Below, piece by piece: positions 45,463 to 56,065 of a stretch of DNA of 64,000 nt; the first letter of the stretch is position 1; each line of letters begins with the position of its first letter. The translations under genes were made by a program, and so were the position numbers. Source of the DNA: Lytechinus pictus (taxonomy: Eukaryota > Echinodermata > Echinoidea > Temnopleuroida > Toxopneustidae); contig NC_087254.1 of assembly GCF_037042905.1 (NCBI RefSeq), positions 21,415,103 to 21,479,102 on the forward strand. The letters run 5' to 3'. The notes beneath the pieces are model-generated. The model did no database searches. It saw only the letters and a program-made list of their open reading frames with translations, and was not told the origin of the DNA.

Positions 45463-45566
45463 CCTAGAGGACTCCGTGATAACATTTTCTTTAATGATTT
45501 TGATATTGTCATTGTAATGACAATATCAAAATCATGAAAATATCGATCATCACGGAGTCCTCTAGG
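45463..45566. repeat. Foldback hairpin in intron 1 of the secreted-protein gene
   Basis: CCTAGAGGACTCCGTGAT and ATCACGGAGTCCTCTAGG are perfect complements at the two ends. An inner arm ATGATTTTGATATTGTCATT mirrors AATGACAATATCAAAATCAT. The flanking words CTATGTGCAACTTAC and CTATGTGAAACTGTA are similar, possibly an imperfect target duplication. Confidence 0.8.
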
Positions 45567-46199
45567 CTATGTGAAACTGTATACCATTACAAGTATTACT
45601 TACATTTCTCAATGATATTTTGTCTTCAGGGGCACATTCAAAATAGACGCGATCATTATTAAAAAAAAAACGATGTGTAGATCGATATATCTCTTATCTA
45701 ATTTACTTTCACAGCCCGCAACTATATTGCTGTACACACGCGCGACCACTGCAGACCACCTGTTTTAGAAACCCTAAAACAAGTTTTATCCATTGGTCAA
45801 ATATATACCCCATTCAAGTATTTTCGCGTGGATTTTTTTTTTACAATTTTGCCCCCTCAACAAGTATAACTCCTAGAAATGCCCCCACTACCATCCTTTT
45901 TGCCCGATTCTGGCCTTTTTGACACACGCGCGTGATGGGTCATGATCAGCATATACTACCCTTTTTATGCAGTTTTTTTTCGTCGCGCGAGTGTACAGCA
46001 GCACTGAGTGCCCCCCGGTTTACTATGTTGCATTTTCTGAAAAGGGGTGTGATCCCCTCCCCCAATGTTAAATAATTCGTCTCTATCCTGCCAACTCGAC
46101 TTCCTCATTCAAAAGTTATTTTTATAGACTTAATGTACACAATGAAAATGAAATTTCAAAGTGACTTAATGATGCTAATTGTAATTATTATCTAATAAC

Positions 46200-46290
46200 T
46201 TTTTTTTTAGAAAGTCAAAAAGGGGCCTAAGCTTTCGATTCTAGCAGAATCTTCGTCGGAGGCAAAATGACAAACATATAAAGTGGAACA
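46200..46290 (+). repeat. Stem-loop word resembling Penelope-like element ends
   Basis: AAGCTTTCGATTCTAGCAGA is followed by ATCTTCGTCGGAGGC. A related word (AGCTTTCGTCTTTTAATTGA, then GACTTCGTCAGAAGC) is at 36700-36738. Such AGCTTTCG...CTTCGTCAGA hairpins are, from memory, common at ends of Penelope-like elements; no coding part is present. Confidence 0.3.
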
Positions 46291-47153
46291 ACCATAATAT
46301 AGACCACAAACAAGCTGTTTTTTAGAGAGCTTCATTAACCCCTCCAGGGTTTACTGAGTTTCTAAAGTAAATTTAATTTCACGTAATTCATTAATCACTT
46401 TGTGTGCATATGCCTACATAACATAAATAACACAATAGTTTTTTTTTATAGAAATTTGTCTGATTGATAAAATTTAATGCGAATGTTACACCATGTGAAT
46501 TGCGAAAGCATTCCAGAGATTCGTAAATCGGGTTTTTATATACCATGTAAACCTGTAAACATATTAGGCCTAGGCCTATCTCTTATTTTTTTAAACAACC
46601 CCAAAGTTGGTTAAGATATGAAGCTGTTGATTAAAATAGTCCAAATTCATTTTTGATATAATTTTGTCGCGGTGTTAATCAAGTTTCATATTTGAACCAA
46701 TGTATAAGTTCGTTGTAAATATTCTGAGAGGGTAATATAAATCCATCTAAGAGCTCATTTGGATTGCACCCTATGCAATTTTAATTCATTTGAATTTGGC
46801 TAGAGTGAAGTAAAGACAAGCATGTACATGTGCAACTATTTTCATATGATAGACCTACTGACAATGTCGTGTGATATACTTGACGTCGATTTCAGGAATG
46901 TCTCTCTTTAAAACTTTATTCAAACAAAAAGTGTTGGCTTATGTTGTTTATTTTCATTTGGTTTATGAGGGATTTGACTTCAATTCAATTATTTTGCAGG
47001 CTTAATATCGAGTCGATCCATTCAAATTACCAACTAACATGCGTTACAAAAATATGGAAAACTACCTAAATTGATGTGTCTGGGTTGGGGATTCATTTTT
47101 TTTAATGTAATCATCCATTATTTTAGGAAATATTCTTATCCTTTCATCGTCAG

Positions 47154-47336
47154 ATAAGAGAAAAAGGTCGTATGTTATTCTCCAGCTTCCGTCAGAGATC
47201 CAAAACCTTACTAACGATGAAACTTGAAGAATGGAAGTCTGCTGGCAGGCTTGAAGAGAATGAAGATGTTGCGGAGAAATATCGACATGTTGAGAAGGAA
47301 GCCGAATATGAAATCAAACAGCGCATCGTCGATGCC
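47154..47336 (+). CDS. Secreted small protein, exon 2 (charged helix)
   Basis: This 183-base exon follows the acceptor ATCCTTTCATCGTCAG and ends at GATGCC/GTAAGT, phase 0 at both ends. It encodes 61 residues rich in Lys, Glu and Arg with a heptad-like leucine and methionine spacing: SKTLLTMKLEEWKSAGRLEE, then VAEKYRHVEKEAEYEIKQRI. This suggests one or two long amphipathic helices. Dibasic or tribasic sites are scarce, so it does not look like a classical peptide prohormone. Confidence 0.65.
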
Positions 47337-47559
47337 GTAAGTAAATATGTAATTTTACACCTCGAGAGTGTTTCTGTGATCATCATTAGCAAAATGTTAG
47401 AATGTATTGTAATTTTGAAACCTGAATCTGATAGCATATTGGGGAAATTATAAACAGTAGCAATTTGAAGCGAGTGAGCAAATAATTTGACCATTTGAAA
47501 CGTAATCTAAAGTTGCGACTGATAATTGTAATCCTCATCATTCTCCCCCACTCCTCGTT

Positions 47560-47790
47560 TTTCTCCTCCTTCTTCCTCCTTTTTTTTTTTTTTTTTTTTT
47601 TCTTTTTTCTTCTCCTTTTTCTTCTTCTTCTTTTACTTCTTCTTTTTCCTTTCCTTCTTCCTTTACTTCTTTTACTTTTACTTCTTCTTCTTTTACTTCT
47701 TCATCATCATCTTCTCCTTCTTTCTCTTCATCTTCTTCTCATCATGATCAAATTATTCTTCTCACCTTCTCTCCCCCCCCCCCCCCATAT
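47560..47790. repeat. Polypyrimidine tract in intron 2
   Basis: This stretch of more than 200 bases of T and C (CTT, TTC and T runs, then a C run at 47774) ends about 50 bases before the terminal exon's acceptor. Frames through it give only Leu and Phe runs. Confidence 0.85.
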
Positions 47791-47838
47791 ACTCCTCTCT
47801 ATCTGCCTTTCACTTACCTCCCCCATTCTCACCTACAG

Positions 47839-48006
47839 ATGAATGGAGATGAACCAGTGGTTGATCCCGATATCCCCCGTCAATCCGAGGAGGTCACTGC
47901 TTTATTCATGAGGGCGCTCTTTGCTTCAACGTATGCCGAGCAGACAAGTAAAGAAGATGACATGATGCGAATACTCAAAAGCATTTTAGAAAACGAAGAG
48001 CATTGA
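47839..48006 (+). CDS. Secreted small protein, terminal exon
   Basis: The acceptor TCTCACCTACAG precedes 47839 and entry is phase 0. The exon encodes 55 residues and a TGA at 48004-48006: an acidic start MNGDEPVVDPDIPRQ, then helices EEVTALFMRALFAS and MMRILKSILENEEH. The second half has an amphipathic pattern like a helical bundle. The exon is short and ends the frame cleanly. A distal AATAAA at 49425-49430 is a possible poly(A) signal, giving a 3' region of about 1.4 kb with a MITE inside it. Confidence 0.65.
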   Translation: MNGDEPVVDPDIPRQSEEVTALFMRALFASTYAEQTSKEDDMMRILKSILENEEH

Positions 48007-48422
48007 TTCATTGAAAAGTACTACGCGTATATGAATACAATGAGCTTTTGTTTTTGTTTTATAATCAGAGTGACAAACTTAGATTTTGAAAATAGTAATC
48101 AGTGTCGTAAAAAAAAATATTGAAATGCAACGTGCGAAAATGAGTGGTGTCCATTTTCAAAATTAGCGAAAAAAATTTCATTAACCGTTAGTAATTGCCG
48201 TTTTATGCGTAAACCTTGATCTTAAATTATCAAACTTACTTGAAAAGTCGAACCGAATTGAGTTGAATATTCTCTCCAATTAAACCTGCCAAAATCATGC
48301 TGTTAATTTATTGCAATACAAATGATACCAAAATATGAGCTGTTTATTTACACCATGCGTGACATTTGTCGAAGAGTGAAACCTTGCTGCAAAATTACTG
48401 AATGAAATTATTTTGTTTCAAG

Positions 48423-48578
48423 CAGGGGCCGCGGAACCGGAAAGGGGTGCTGCGGGTACTTCAGCCCCCACACCTTTATCCAAAACTGTGTACAAAAACA
48501 TATAAATTACCATCTGAATATGATTTTTCGCATGGTCAGCCCCCTCCCCCCATTTTCAAAACCGTTCCGCGGCCCCTG
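48423..48578. mobile_element. Short MITE with TCAAG target duplication
   Basis: CAGGGGCCGCGGAAC at 48423 is mirrored by GTTCCGCGGCCCCTG ending at 48578. TCAAG is repeated directly on each side (48418-48422 and 48579-48583). It is the same family as 24286-24454. Confidence 0.85.
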
Positions 48579-48583
48579 TCAAG

Positions 48584-49620
48584 TTGACGATTGGTCTGTT
48601 GCTTCGTAATTATTTAAGACATTTGAACTTTTTTCCCATGGAAATTCACTCAAATATCTCGAGCGCTATAGTGTATTTATGTTTTCTCTTTTAAAAATTT
48701 CTACATTTGTGTATTTTCATCTTTCCGGTGTGGAGAATGGATGGGAATGGAAATAGTTTTTAGTCTTATTATTTTGTAAATTGATTTCTATGATAGTTTT
48801 AATGGTAATTTATTTTACTGGCATTTATATAATAAGTCCCGTCACCTATTATGTATTCAGGATTTCGTACAACCTGTCCACTTGCCTACAACCTGTCACT
48901 GTTATAACTGTACATTATCATACATGAAAAGCCATTTATGATGAGTAGAACTAGTACTGCTAACAAAGTACAAAACATATAAATCTTCCAATTCGTTTTA
49001 TTCCCTTTATGTGTCACGTTAATTTAATTAGTTGATCTAGGCCTACTATATTACAACGGATTTTTTTTTTTCAATTTCAGTTTCCTCTTTTTCATTCTTC
49101 ATTTAAATATTATGGATATAGATATAAATATGTATATTCATATGTAGATATAGATACATAACTTATTTACATCAATGTTATCAATTACATGCATTGATGT
49201 GTTGTCATATGATATATTATAGAGGAGACATGGAATATCTGGTGCAATTTGTCATCTTTTTAATTACTTATTTGCATTATATTATCACAATTTGCTGTTT
49301 GCTGTTTTGTTTGCAGTATATCATTTTAAATTGTTAAGTAAAGTGTTAGGTAATAGATGCATCATATCAAGTCAAAGTGCTCATTTCATATCATTGTTAA
49401 CAGTTGACAAATATTTGTGAATGAAATAAATGAATTTCGTATTTTAAATCTTTTACATGTTTATGTTTTGCCTACAACTTTTACAGAAAACTACATTCTG
49501 TGTGGACTATTAATTACTGACCAGATTGAATTTTTAAATGGAAACCGAGAAACGAATAAAGGAAAAGAACTGTTTCTATTGAAAATGAATGCTGCTAGTA
49601 GTATAGATGATATAATTGAC
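48584..49620. other. Downstream flank, nothing recognised
   Basis: This is AT-rich sequence that may be the long 3' untranslated region and flank of the secreted-protein gene. AATAAA occurs at 49425. Confidence 0.4.
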
Positions 49621-49666
49621 GATAATTGATGGTGGTGGGGGTGGTTGTGGTGATGCATGGACCTGT

Positions 49667-49747
49667 CCACGGAGGATTATTCACTGTTACTGGGGGTGCA
49701 GTGACAATGCTCAGCACCCCCAGTAACAATAGAATAATCCTCCGTGG
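49667..49747. repeat. Strong hairpin
   Basis: CCACGGAGGATTATT...TGTTACTGGGGGTG is mirrored by CACCCCCAGTAACA...AATAATCCTCCGTGG with a 16-base loop. It is followed by a GATGATGGTGGTGGTGAT-type microsatellite to 49850. Confidence 0.85.
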
Positions 49748-49857
49748 GCCCTGTGGTGATGACGATGATGGTGGTGGTGATGACGATGGTGGTAGTGACA
49801 ATGACGGTGGTGGTGGTGGTGTTGACGATGACGGTGATGAAATTACCAACATTTTGT

Positions 49858-50560
49858 AGTAAAAACCTTTTTTTCGCTTGTCAAATTTCTCGGAACCAAA
49901 ATAACCTTCATTTTGTATTCACGGCGAAACCCTTTTTTTGTGCTTGTCTAATTTCTCGAGACCAAAAGACCTTCATTTTGTATTGAAACCCTTCCTTTTT
50001 TTTTTTTTTTTTTTTTGCTTTTCAAATTAACATCACCACCCCCAGTAAAAAAAAATTCACAGCCCCCCCCCCCTGCTTTTGAACAGTTGAAATTCAAACA
50101 GAATCTAATATTGGTTCATAATATCAGCATCAGGAAATTGATCGGGACCCACCTGTAAATATGGCAATAGATTGACATAAAAAAGAAACTACCTCAGATG
50201 AGCAATTACCTCAAGAGAATATTAAATGCATCATGAAATGAATAATTGCATTTCTCAGTGATAGATATTTAAATGTATCGCAATTATTCGACGAGACCAA
50301 CATTTATTAAAGCAGGGCCCTATGCCGGCATCATCGACTGCCAATGGTTGTTGAGCAGGGTCGTACTAGCCAGAATTTGATGTTGGGGGGAATATTTTAA
50401 CATAACTAACTAAACTTCAACATCACCACCACCACCACCACAACAACCATCATAAAAGTATTCACGACCATCGATATCACTATCACCATCATCTTCTTAA
50501 ACATCACCACCACCAGCATGACCAGCGTCATCATCATTATAAACATCACTCTCACCGCCA
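49858..50560. repeat. Short duplications and CAC/CAT microsatellite
   Basis: A roughly 60-base unit (AACCTTTTTTTCGCTTGTCAAATTTCTC and its variant) occurs two to three times at 49860-50030. A CACCAC/ATCATC microsatellite lies at 50417-50560. No gene is seen. Confidence 0.6.
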
Positions 50561-50870
50561 TCACATTTTAGTCGGCACAATATTTATTTCAAGAATTTAA
50601 TACACCATACACTGACCACTCCTATTCTGTTTTATTTAGAATGGGTCACAATAATTTCTACTCACGTGTGAAAATAAAAAGTATCATCTACAAGCGAAAA
50701 AATGTGAAAAGGGCAAAGTATTTGATATATCATTGACATAATACGAAAAGGAGCGGCCACAAAATCAACCCCTTGGCACAATACAATCGACAGTTTGAAA
50801 ATACGCCAAAGATGGACTGCCAGTCACAATGGAATAGTTTTTAACCCTAACTTAACTGGGCTATTTCAGA

Positions 50871-51142
50871 CCAGGGGCCCGTCTTCCAAAGGGTTGTGAT
50901 TGATCCAATCAATCACAACTATGGAAAGCCAGCAACGTCAAAATCTAAAATAAATCTTTGTTCAAAATATTTTTCTAGAAATTATGTATATTCATACATT
51001 CACTGTTTTGTTGTCACTTCGGTATGCTTCTCTTTGTTTTCAAAGGACATTCTGCAATTTCCTAAAGAAAAAATTATGACAGTGATGGATTTCCATATAC
51101 TTGAGATTGATCAATCGTAACTCTTTGTAAGACGGAGCCATG
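50871..51142. mobile_element. MITE with GGGCCCGTCTTMC ends, copy 2
   Basis: CCAGGGGCCCGTCTTCCAAA and CTTTGTAAGACGGAGCCATGG-type ends are inverted, and the GATTGATCCAATCAATC core is shared with the 20959-21235 copy. Confidence 0.65.
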
Positions 51143-51665
51143 GATAATCATATACAGATCTCGGCCGCTGATTGTCCAATCGCCGTGAAAAATTGCATGC
51201 GCGTCGAGCTGGATATACACCACAATACTTTATGGTAAAATTGTCAAAAAAAAACCCACAACAAATTATATTTTTGATAAATTATACAAATAAGCGCATG
51301 AAATTTGTAGTAAATATATTTTTGCCTTTAACTAACTATAAATTTGTTTTTCTTTTCCTCTTCTGAGGTACTTTATTTCATAAAATCAAATAACAATATA
51401 ATCACATGTATACAAAATTAATCAACAGGTGTAGAAAAAAATGAGTATATACAAATGCAGAAATGGTAAGAGTATCTAAAACAGAAACTTTTCAAGTTCT
51501 TCTAACACATCTTTCTTATTTTTGTATTTCCACTGAACACAATTCCTGAAATCATTTTTAAATACCATCCAAATTGATTGACTATATTAAACAATTTATT
51601 CCTAAAGTAATTTAACATATATACTTTGTACACTGCATATTTTGCGTAAATTAATAATAGGTTAA

Positions 51666-51941
51666 TCAATATAATTTAGACTCACTGATTTTAAAACCAA
51701 TTACAATAATCTTTTCTTCTAAATAAATGTCTTTTTTAAACCAATCTAATGTTAAAATGTGAACCTTTTTCCAAAAAAAATCAGTTACTTGGTGACATTT
51801 TAACAAAATGTGAATAGATGATTCAGGTTCGTTACAAAATGAGCAAATAATGTTTGACGAGATCTTCCATTTAAAAAGATTTTCTCTAAAAGGCAAAATA
51901 TTGTGCAGTAATTTGAAATTAAATTGTCTCACTTTATACAT
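51666..51941 (-). pseudogene. LINE ORF2 C-terminal zinc-knuckle segment
   Basis: The frame reads FKLLHNILPFRENLFKWKI then CSFCNEPESSIHILLKC. This is the CxxC...H....C arrangement of the zinc-binding segment found after reverse transcriptase in L1/Tx1-like elements. The stop at 51666 may be the natural end of ORF2. Confidence 0.8.
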
Positions 51942-52222
51942 TTTTCAACTTAAAATCCAATACGTGCTTCCATTCATAATCTATTGGTAGTTGACATATT
52001 TCCCCCACCACCTTGAAACAGGGGGGTTCTCTTGTTCTGATTCATTTAGTAATAAATAAAAATGTTTTGCTCTCATGCGACAAACTTTAATGAAATCACC
52101 AGATGATATTTCAAACATTTCTGGTTAAATTTCTGTTTCATCTTTTGTGTAAATTGTATTTCTTATTTCACTCACCCATACTTTTGGAAATGCCTTTTTC
52201 AATTTAGAAAATTTAAAATTTA

Positions 52223-54173
52223 TTAACAATGAATTTGTGCCCAATCATCTTTGTAATGAGTCACACGATATCCACTGCCCATTTTTAAAAAGGTCACTGA
52301 CTTTTTTGATCCCGTTAGCTTTCCACTTTTTAAAATATAAGAGGTCATTTCCATGTTTAATATTGCTGTTGTACCATAATACTTGATCGAACACATCTTT
52401 AACGTTATAAAAATGAACATATCTCAGTTCACTCCAGTACACAAGTAGATTGACATAAAACTCTGGTAATTTGAACTTCGTACATAAAAAAAACAAATCT
52501 TTACTCGGACAGTTCATTCTCAAAACCTCCGATACATCTCCAATGTGGTTTATCCAGAATTTAAAAAAATAGTCTCCATTGTGACTTGTCACCTTTAAGG
52601 TATTTTGTGAACCAAGATAATTGTAATGATAAAAATTTGGTTCTTAGGTTTACCATATCTAAACCCCAATTTGCTGGAGAGCGAGTAACAACCGCTCTTG
52701 ACTTTTTCTTTTTTTGAACCCCAAAGAAAACTAAATTAATTTGTTAAGTGTAATCATGGTATTCTTTGGAATTGGTAAAAAAATTTCCATAATATGTCAG
52801 GTTTCTCATTTTCCATACCCTCAAAAGAGATCTCACCTTCTCAATGTTAAGATCCCAATTTAAACTTTCACAGTCTTTTTGTTTGGCGGAAATGTATACA
52901 CCGAGTTCCCTTTCTTGGAAAGAGGTAGACATAGCATTTCTTTTCATTAAGTTTAGTTTTGGGCCTGCTAAAAGACCAAACGTTTCAACTTCTTTCAAAG
53001 CCAAATTTCCAGACTCTATAGAGTTTACAAAAATAACAGCGTCATCTGCCAATTGTGACATAACGACATTCTCTTGAACAATACCAACTGGCATGACTGG
53101 ATTTTCAATAGGAATTCGAATTCCATTAATGTAAGCATTTTGCTTTATTCTCACTGCCATGACTTCGGCGACCAGTATAAAGAGGAGACCCATAAAGGGC
53201 AACCTTGCTTCACACCTTGCTCTATTTTGAATTCTTGGGAGACCCAACCATTATTAATTACCTTCCCTATCGCATGGTTATAAAGAGTTTTAACCCAAAC
53301 TTTAAAAGTTTCTTTAAACCTCAGTCTATCTAGTAACAGAAAAAGGAATTCGTGAGTAATTTTATCGAATGCTTTTTTGAAGTCTAGAAAAATTAGAATT
53401 CCTGGGGAGTTCTAGTAGTGAATGTTCAATAGTATCTAAACAAGGCGGATATTTTGTACAGAGGAACGTTACTTTAAATAACCAGTCTGATCTGCGGGGT
53501 GCGGAGACTATGTTTTCTAACGCAGTATACAATCTTTTACAGAGTGATTTTGCAAGGGTCTTGTAGTCAATGTTCAACAATGAAATTGGTATCCAGTTGT
53601 CTATTACTCTCTTGTCACCTTTTTTATGCAACAATGTAATGACAGCCTTGACAGCCTGTTCTGGCTTTCAGACAACTCTTGACTTTCAAAGCCTTCGTTT
53701 AAACTATCGATCAACATCTACGTCAAATCATCCCAGAAGCACCGATAGAATTCAGCAGTTAGTCCATCACTGCCGGGAGATTTGTTATTTCTCCATGTTT
53801 TTAACGCTTCAAAACATTCCTTTTCTGTTATTGAGCCTTCACAAGCCAACTGGTGCATCATCCTCAGAAAGAGTAGTTAAATTTGTATTTTTAGGTACTT
53901 TTTTATTTCGGAATGTACACTTGAAGACTTTTTTTAGTATAAGTCTTTGTAATATTTTGTTATTTCTTTAAGAACGTTTTCATTACCAGTAACGATTTTT
54001 CCATTTTTATTTATACAGTCAATTTCTTTTTGTTTTCCATTTTTCTGTTCTAAATTGAGAAAATACTTGTTAGATTTTTCGCCAGATTCCATCCACCGTT
54101 CGCGAGATCTAACAAATGCGCCTCTACATCTATGTGCATACCATTTTTCAATATCTGTTTTCAGATCGTTCAT
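52223..54173 (-). pseudogene. LINE ORF2 reverse transcriptase part, broken
   Basis: Pieces in three frames show the linker WMESGEKSNKYFLNLEQKN, then HKKGDKRVIDNWIPISLLNI. The motif DFKKAFD near 53385 carries the first catalytic aspartate, GVKQGCP lies near 53205, and QLADDAVIF is in place of the usual YADD core near 53035. The connection region (LWYNSNIKHG) is at about 52380. Frameshifts between the pieces and the Tyr-to-Leu change indicate an inactive copy. Confidence 0.8.
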
Positions 54174-55185
54174 TCCTTGCTATGACGTTTTTTTCGTAAT
54201 TACCACTGTCAACATTCCTGCACAATAACATGTACTTTTCGTACGTTCTTTTATACCATTCTGTCTTTTCAATTTGCTTTTGTTTGGCGAATTCCATGGT
54301 AAATTCTCGAATCCTTATTTTACACGTATCCCATTTGGTTCTTGCATTCATATAGCATTGAAATGATGTAGAGTTTATAATATTCTTAATTTTGTTCTTA
54401 TAGTCAGAATCATATAATAATGAATTATTAAATGTCCATGCCCCCTTTCCTCTCCTAACACTTTCTATCCTTAATTTTAGTGATATGGCACAGTGATCAC
54501 ACTTGATTGCAGGTCTGATATCAGTACTTTGAACATTACAATACAATGATGAAGAGATCAACCAGTAATCAAGTCGAGATGATATACCTAACGATAAATG
54601 ACGCCAGGTGAATTGTTTTCCGAGTGTATACCATTTTCGCCATACATCACTTAGACTAAATTTATTCTGAATATTTTGTAACCCTTTAATTTGTTCATAA
54701 GCCTGTGAACAACCTTGGGTATCACGCTTGGGATCTTGTACACAGTTCAAATCACCTCCAAATACGAGTAAATCACCTTTTTGTTTTATATCTTTTATCC
54801 AGTTATACATTATCTTGAAAAATATTTATTTTTCAGATTTTATAGATGGGGCATATACATTTAGTAGAAAGTAAACTTTTTTTCTTAGCACTTAATCTTA
54901 CAGCAATTGCCCTTCCGTCGAATTTCACAAAAGTTTCGAGTATTTCAATGTTATCCTGTTTCTTTGTTATAGTCACAACGCCTTTAGAATGATTTGTTCC
55001 ATGGTTGAAAAAGCACAGTTCACCACATTCTGATCTAAACGCATACTATTCCAGTTCAGTTGTTATGAAGGTTTCTTGTAATAAAATTACATTCGCTTTT
55101 TGAAAAGATAACCATGAAAATATAACGCCTCGTTTTTACTTTATTCCGAATGCCTCTGACATTAAGAGAAATGAGGTGTAGATTC
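54148..55185 (-). pseudogene. LINE ORF2 endonuclease part, broken
   Basis: The start shows ISLNVRGIRNK, the usual opening of a LINE endonuclease. VILLQETFIT (the catalytic glutamate region) and LNVYAPS follow, in different frames because of shifts. The longest intact piece (54148-54810) holds GGDLNCV (the catalytic D.N), RLDYWLIS and KCDHCAISLKL, the D-H pair near the end of the domain. It is a target-nicking endonuclease by family; this copy cannot be translated whole. Confidence 0.8.
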
Positions 55186-55504
55186 TGCGTTTTCAAGTTA
55201 GAACAGATATGGACCATCTCTGCACCTTTCAAGAATAATTACTGTTCGATTCTTCTTTTTTTTCCTTTTTTTCTGTTTTCTCCTACGCTTGACGGGTTTT
55301 TTCCTTGTTTTTTAGGGTTAGGTGTTTCAGGGGATAGATACGAGTCGGATTCTTCTTCTTCATCTCCTGAAGCTGTTGCGTCTGTACTATTTGTTTCTTC
55401 CTCTGTGACTGCCGACTCTCGCGAACTTGCTTTCTCGCTACGTAGGTATTCAGATATGCCTGGTTGCCTGGACGGTGAATTATAGGATGGTCTAATACCA
55501 CATG

Positions 55505-56065
55505 GTCTACTTATCAGTTCGTCCAACTTCACATAGTCTAAACTCATTTCGTCTACAACCAGTTCGTATAATATCCAATTCGTCTAATTCCCACTTGGTC
55601 TAATATCAAATTCGTCTAATTTCCATTTGGGCTAATAACCAGTTGGGCTAATTTCCACTTGGTCTAATATCCAATTCGTCTAATTCCCACTTGGTCTAAT
55701 ATCCAATTCGTCTAACGAGCAGTTGGGCTAAAACCATTAAGTCTAATTTCCAGTTGGTCTAACACCACTTGGTCTAATTTCCACTTCGGCTAATTTCCAC
55801 TCGGTCTAATTATCATTTTGTCTAATTGCCACATGGTCTATTGACCGTTTGGTCTAATTTCCACTTGGTCTAATTTCCATTTAGTCTAATGTCCACTTGG
55901 TCTAATATCCAATTGGTCTAATGACCACTTGGTCTAATAGCCAAATGGTCTAATGACCACTTGGTCTAATCGCCAATTGGTTTAATGACCAGTTGGGCTA
56001 ATTGTCACTTGGTCTAATTTTCATTTGGTCTAATTCACAATTGGTCTAATGTCCATTTATTCTAG
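55505..56065. repeat. ATTAGACCAA minisatellite block 3 (GTCTAAT orientation)
   Basis: About 30 degenerate 18-bp units of the form TTGGTCTAATNNCCANTT run here. With block 4 in the opposite orientation it encloses 56066-57714. Confidence 0.8.

Larger units (their letters stand above)
51370..55547 (-). mobile_element. Decayed L1/Tx1-like non-LTR retrotransposon
   Basis: Read on the minus strand, a 5'-truncated LINE runs from about 55547 to about 51370. A basic tail ending RKKGKKRRIEQ at 55239 may be the end of ORF1. ORF2 follows with, in order, an apurinic-like endonuclease, an L1-type linker (EKSNKYFLNL), reverse transcriptase motifs and a C-terminal cysteine-histidine segment. The frame is broken by several shifts and stops, so it is inactive. 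The 5' end abuts minisatellite block 3. Confidence 0.85.

Noticed and set aside
47495-47842. Leucine- and phenylalanine-rich frame of 115 residues
   Set aside because: It reads through a polypyrimidine tract inside an intron whose splice sites fit the flanking exons.
49626-49859. Glycine- and aspartate-rich frame
   Set aside because: It is a translation of a GATGATGGTGGT microsatellite beside a hairpin.
55239-55547. Independent gene for an acidic then basic protein
   Set aside because: Its position directly upstream of the LINE endonuclease and basic tail make it a likely remnant of the LINE's ORF1.
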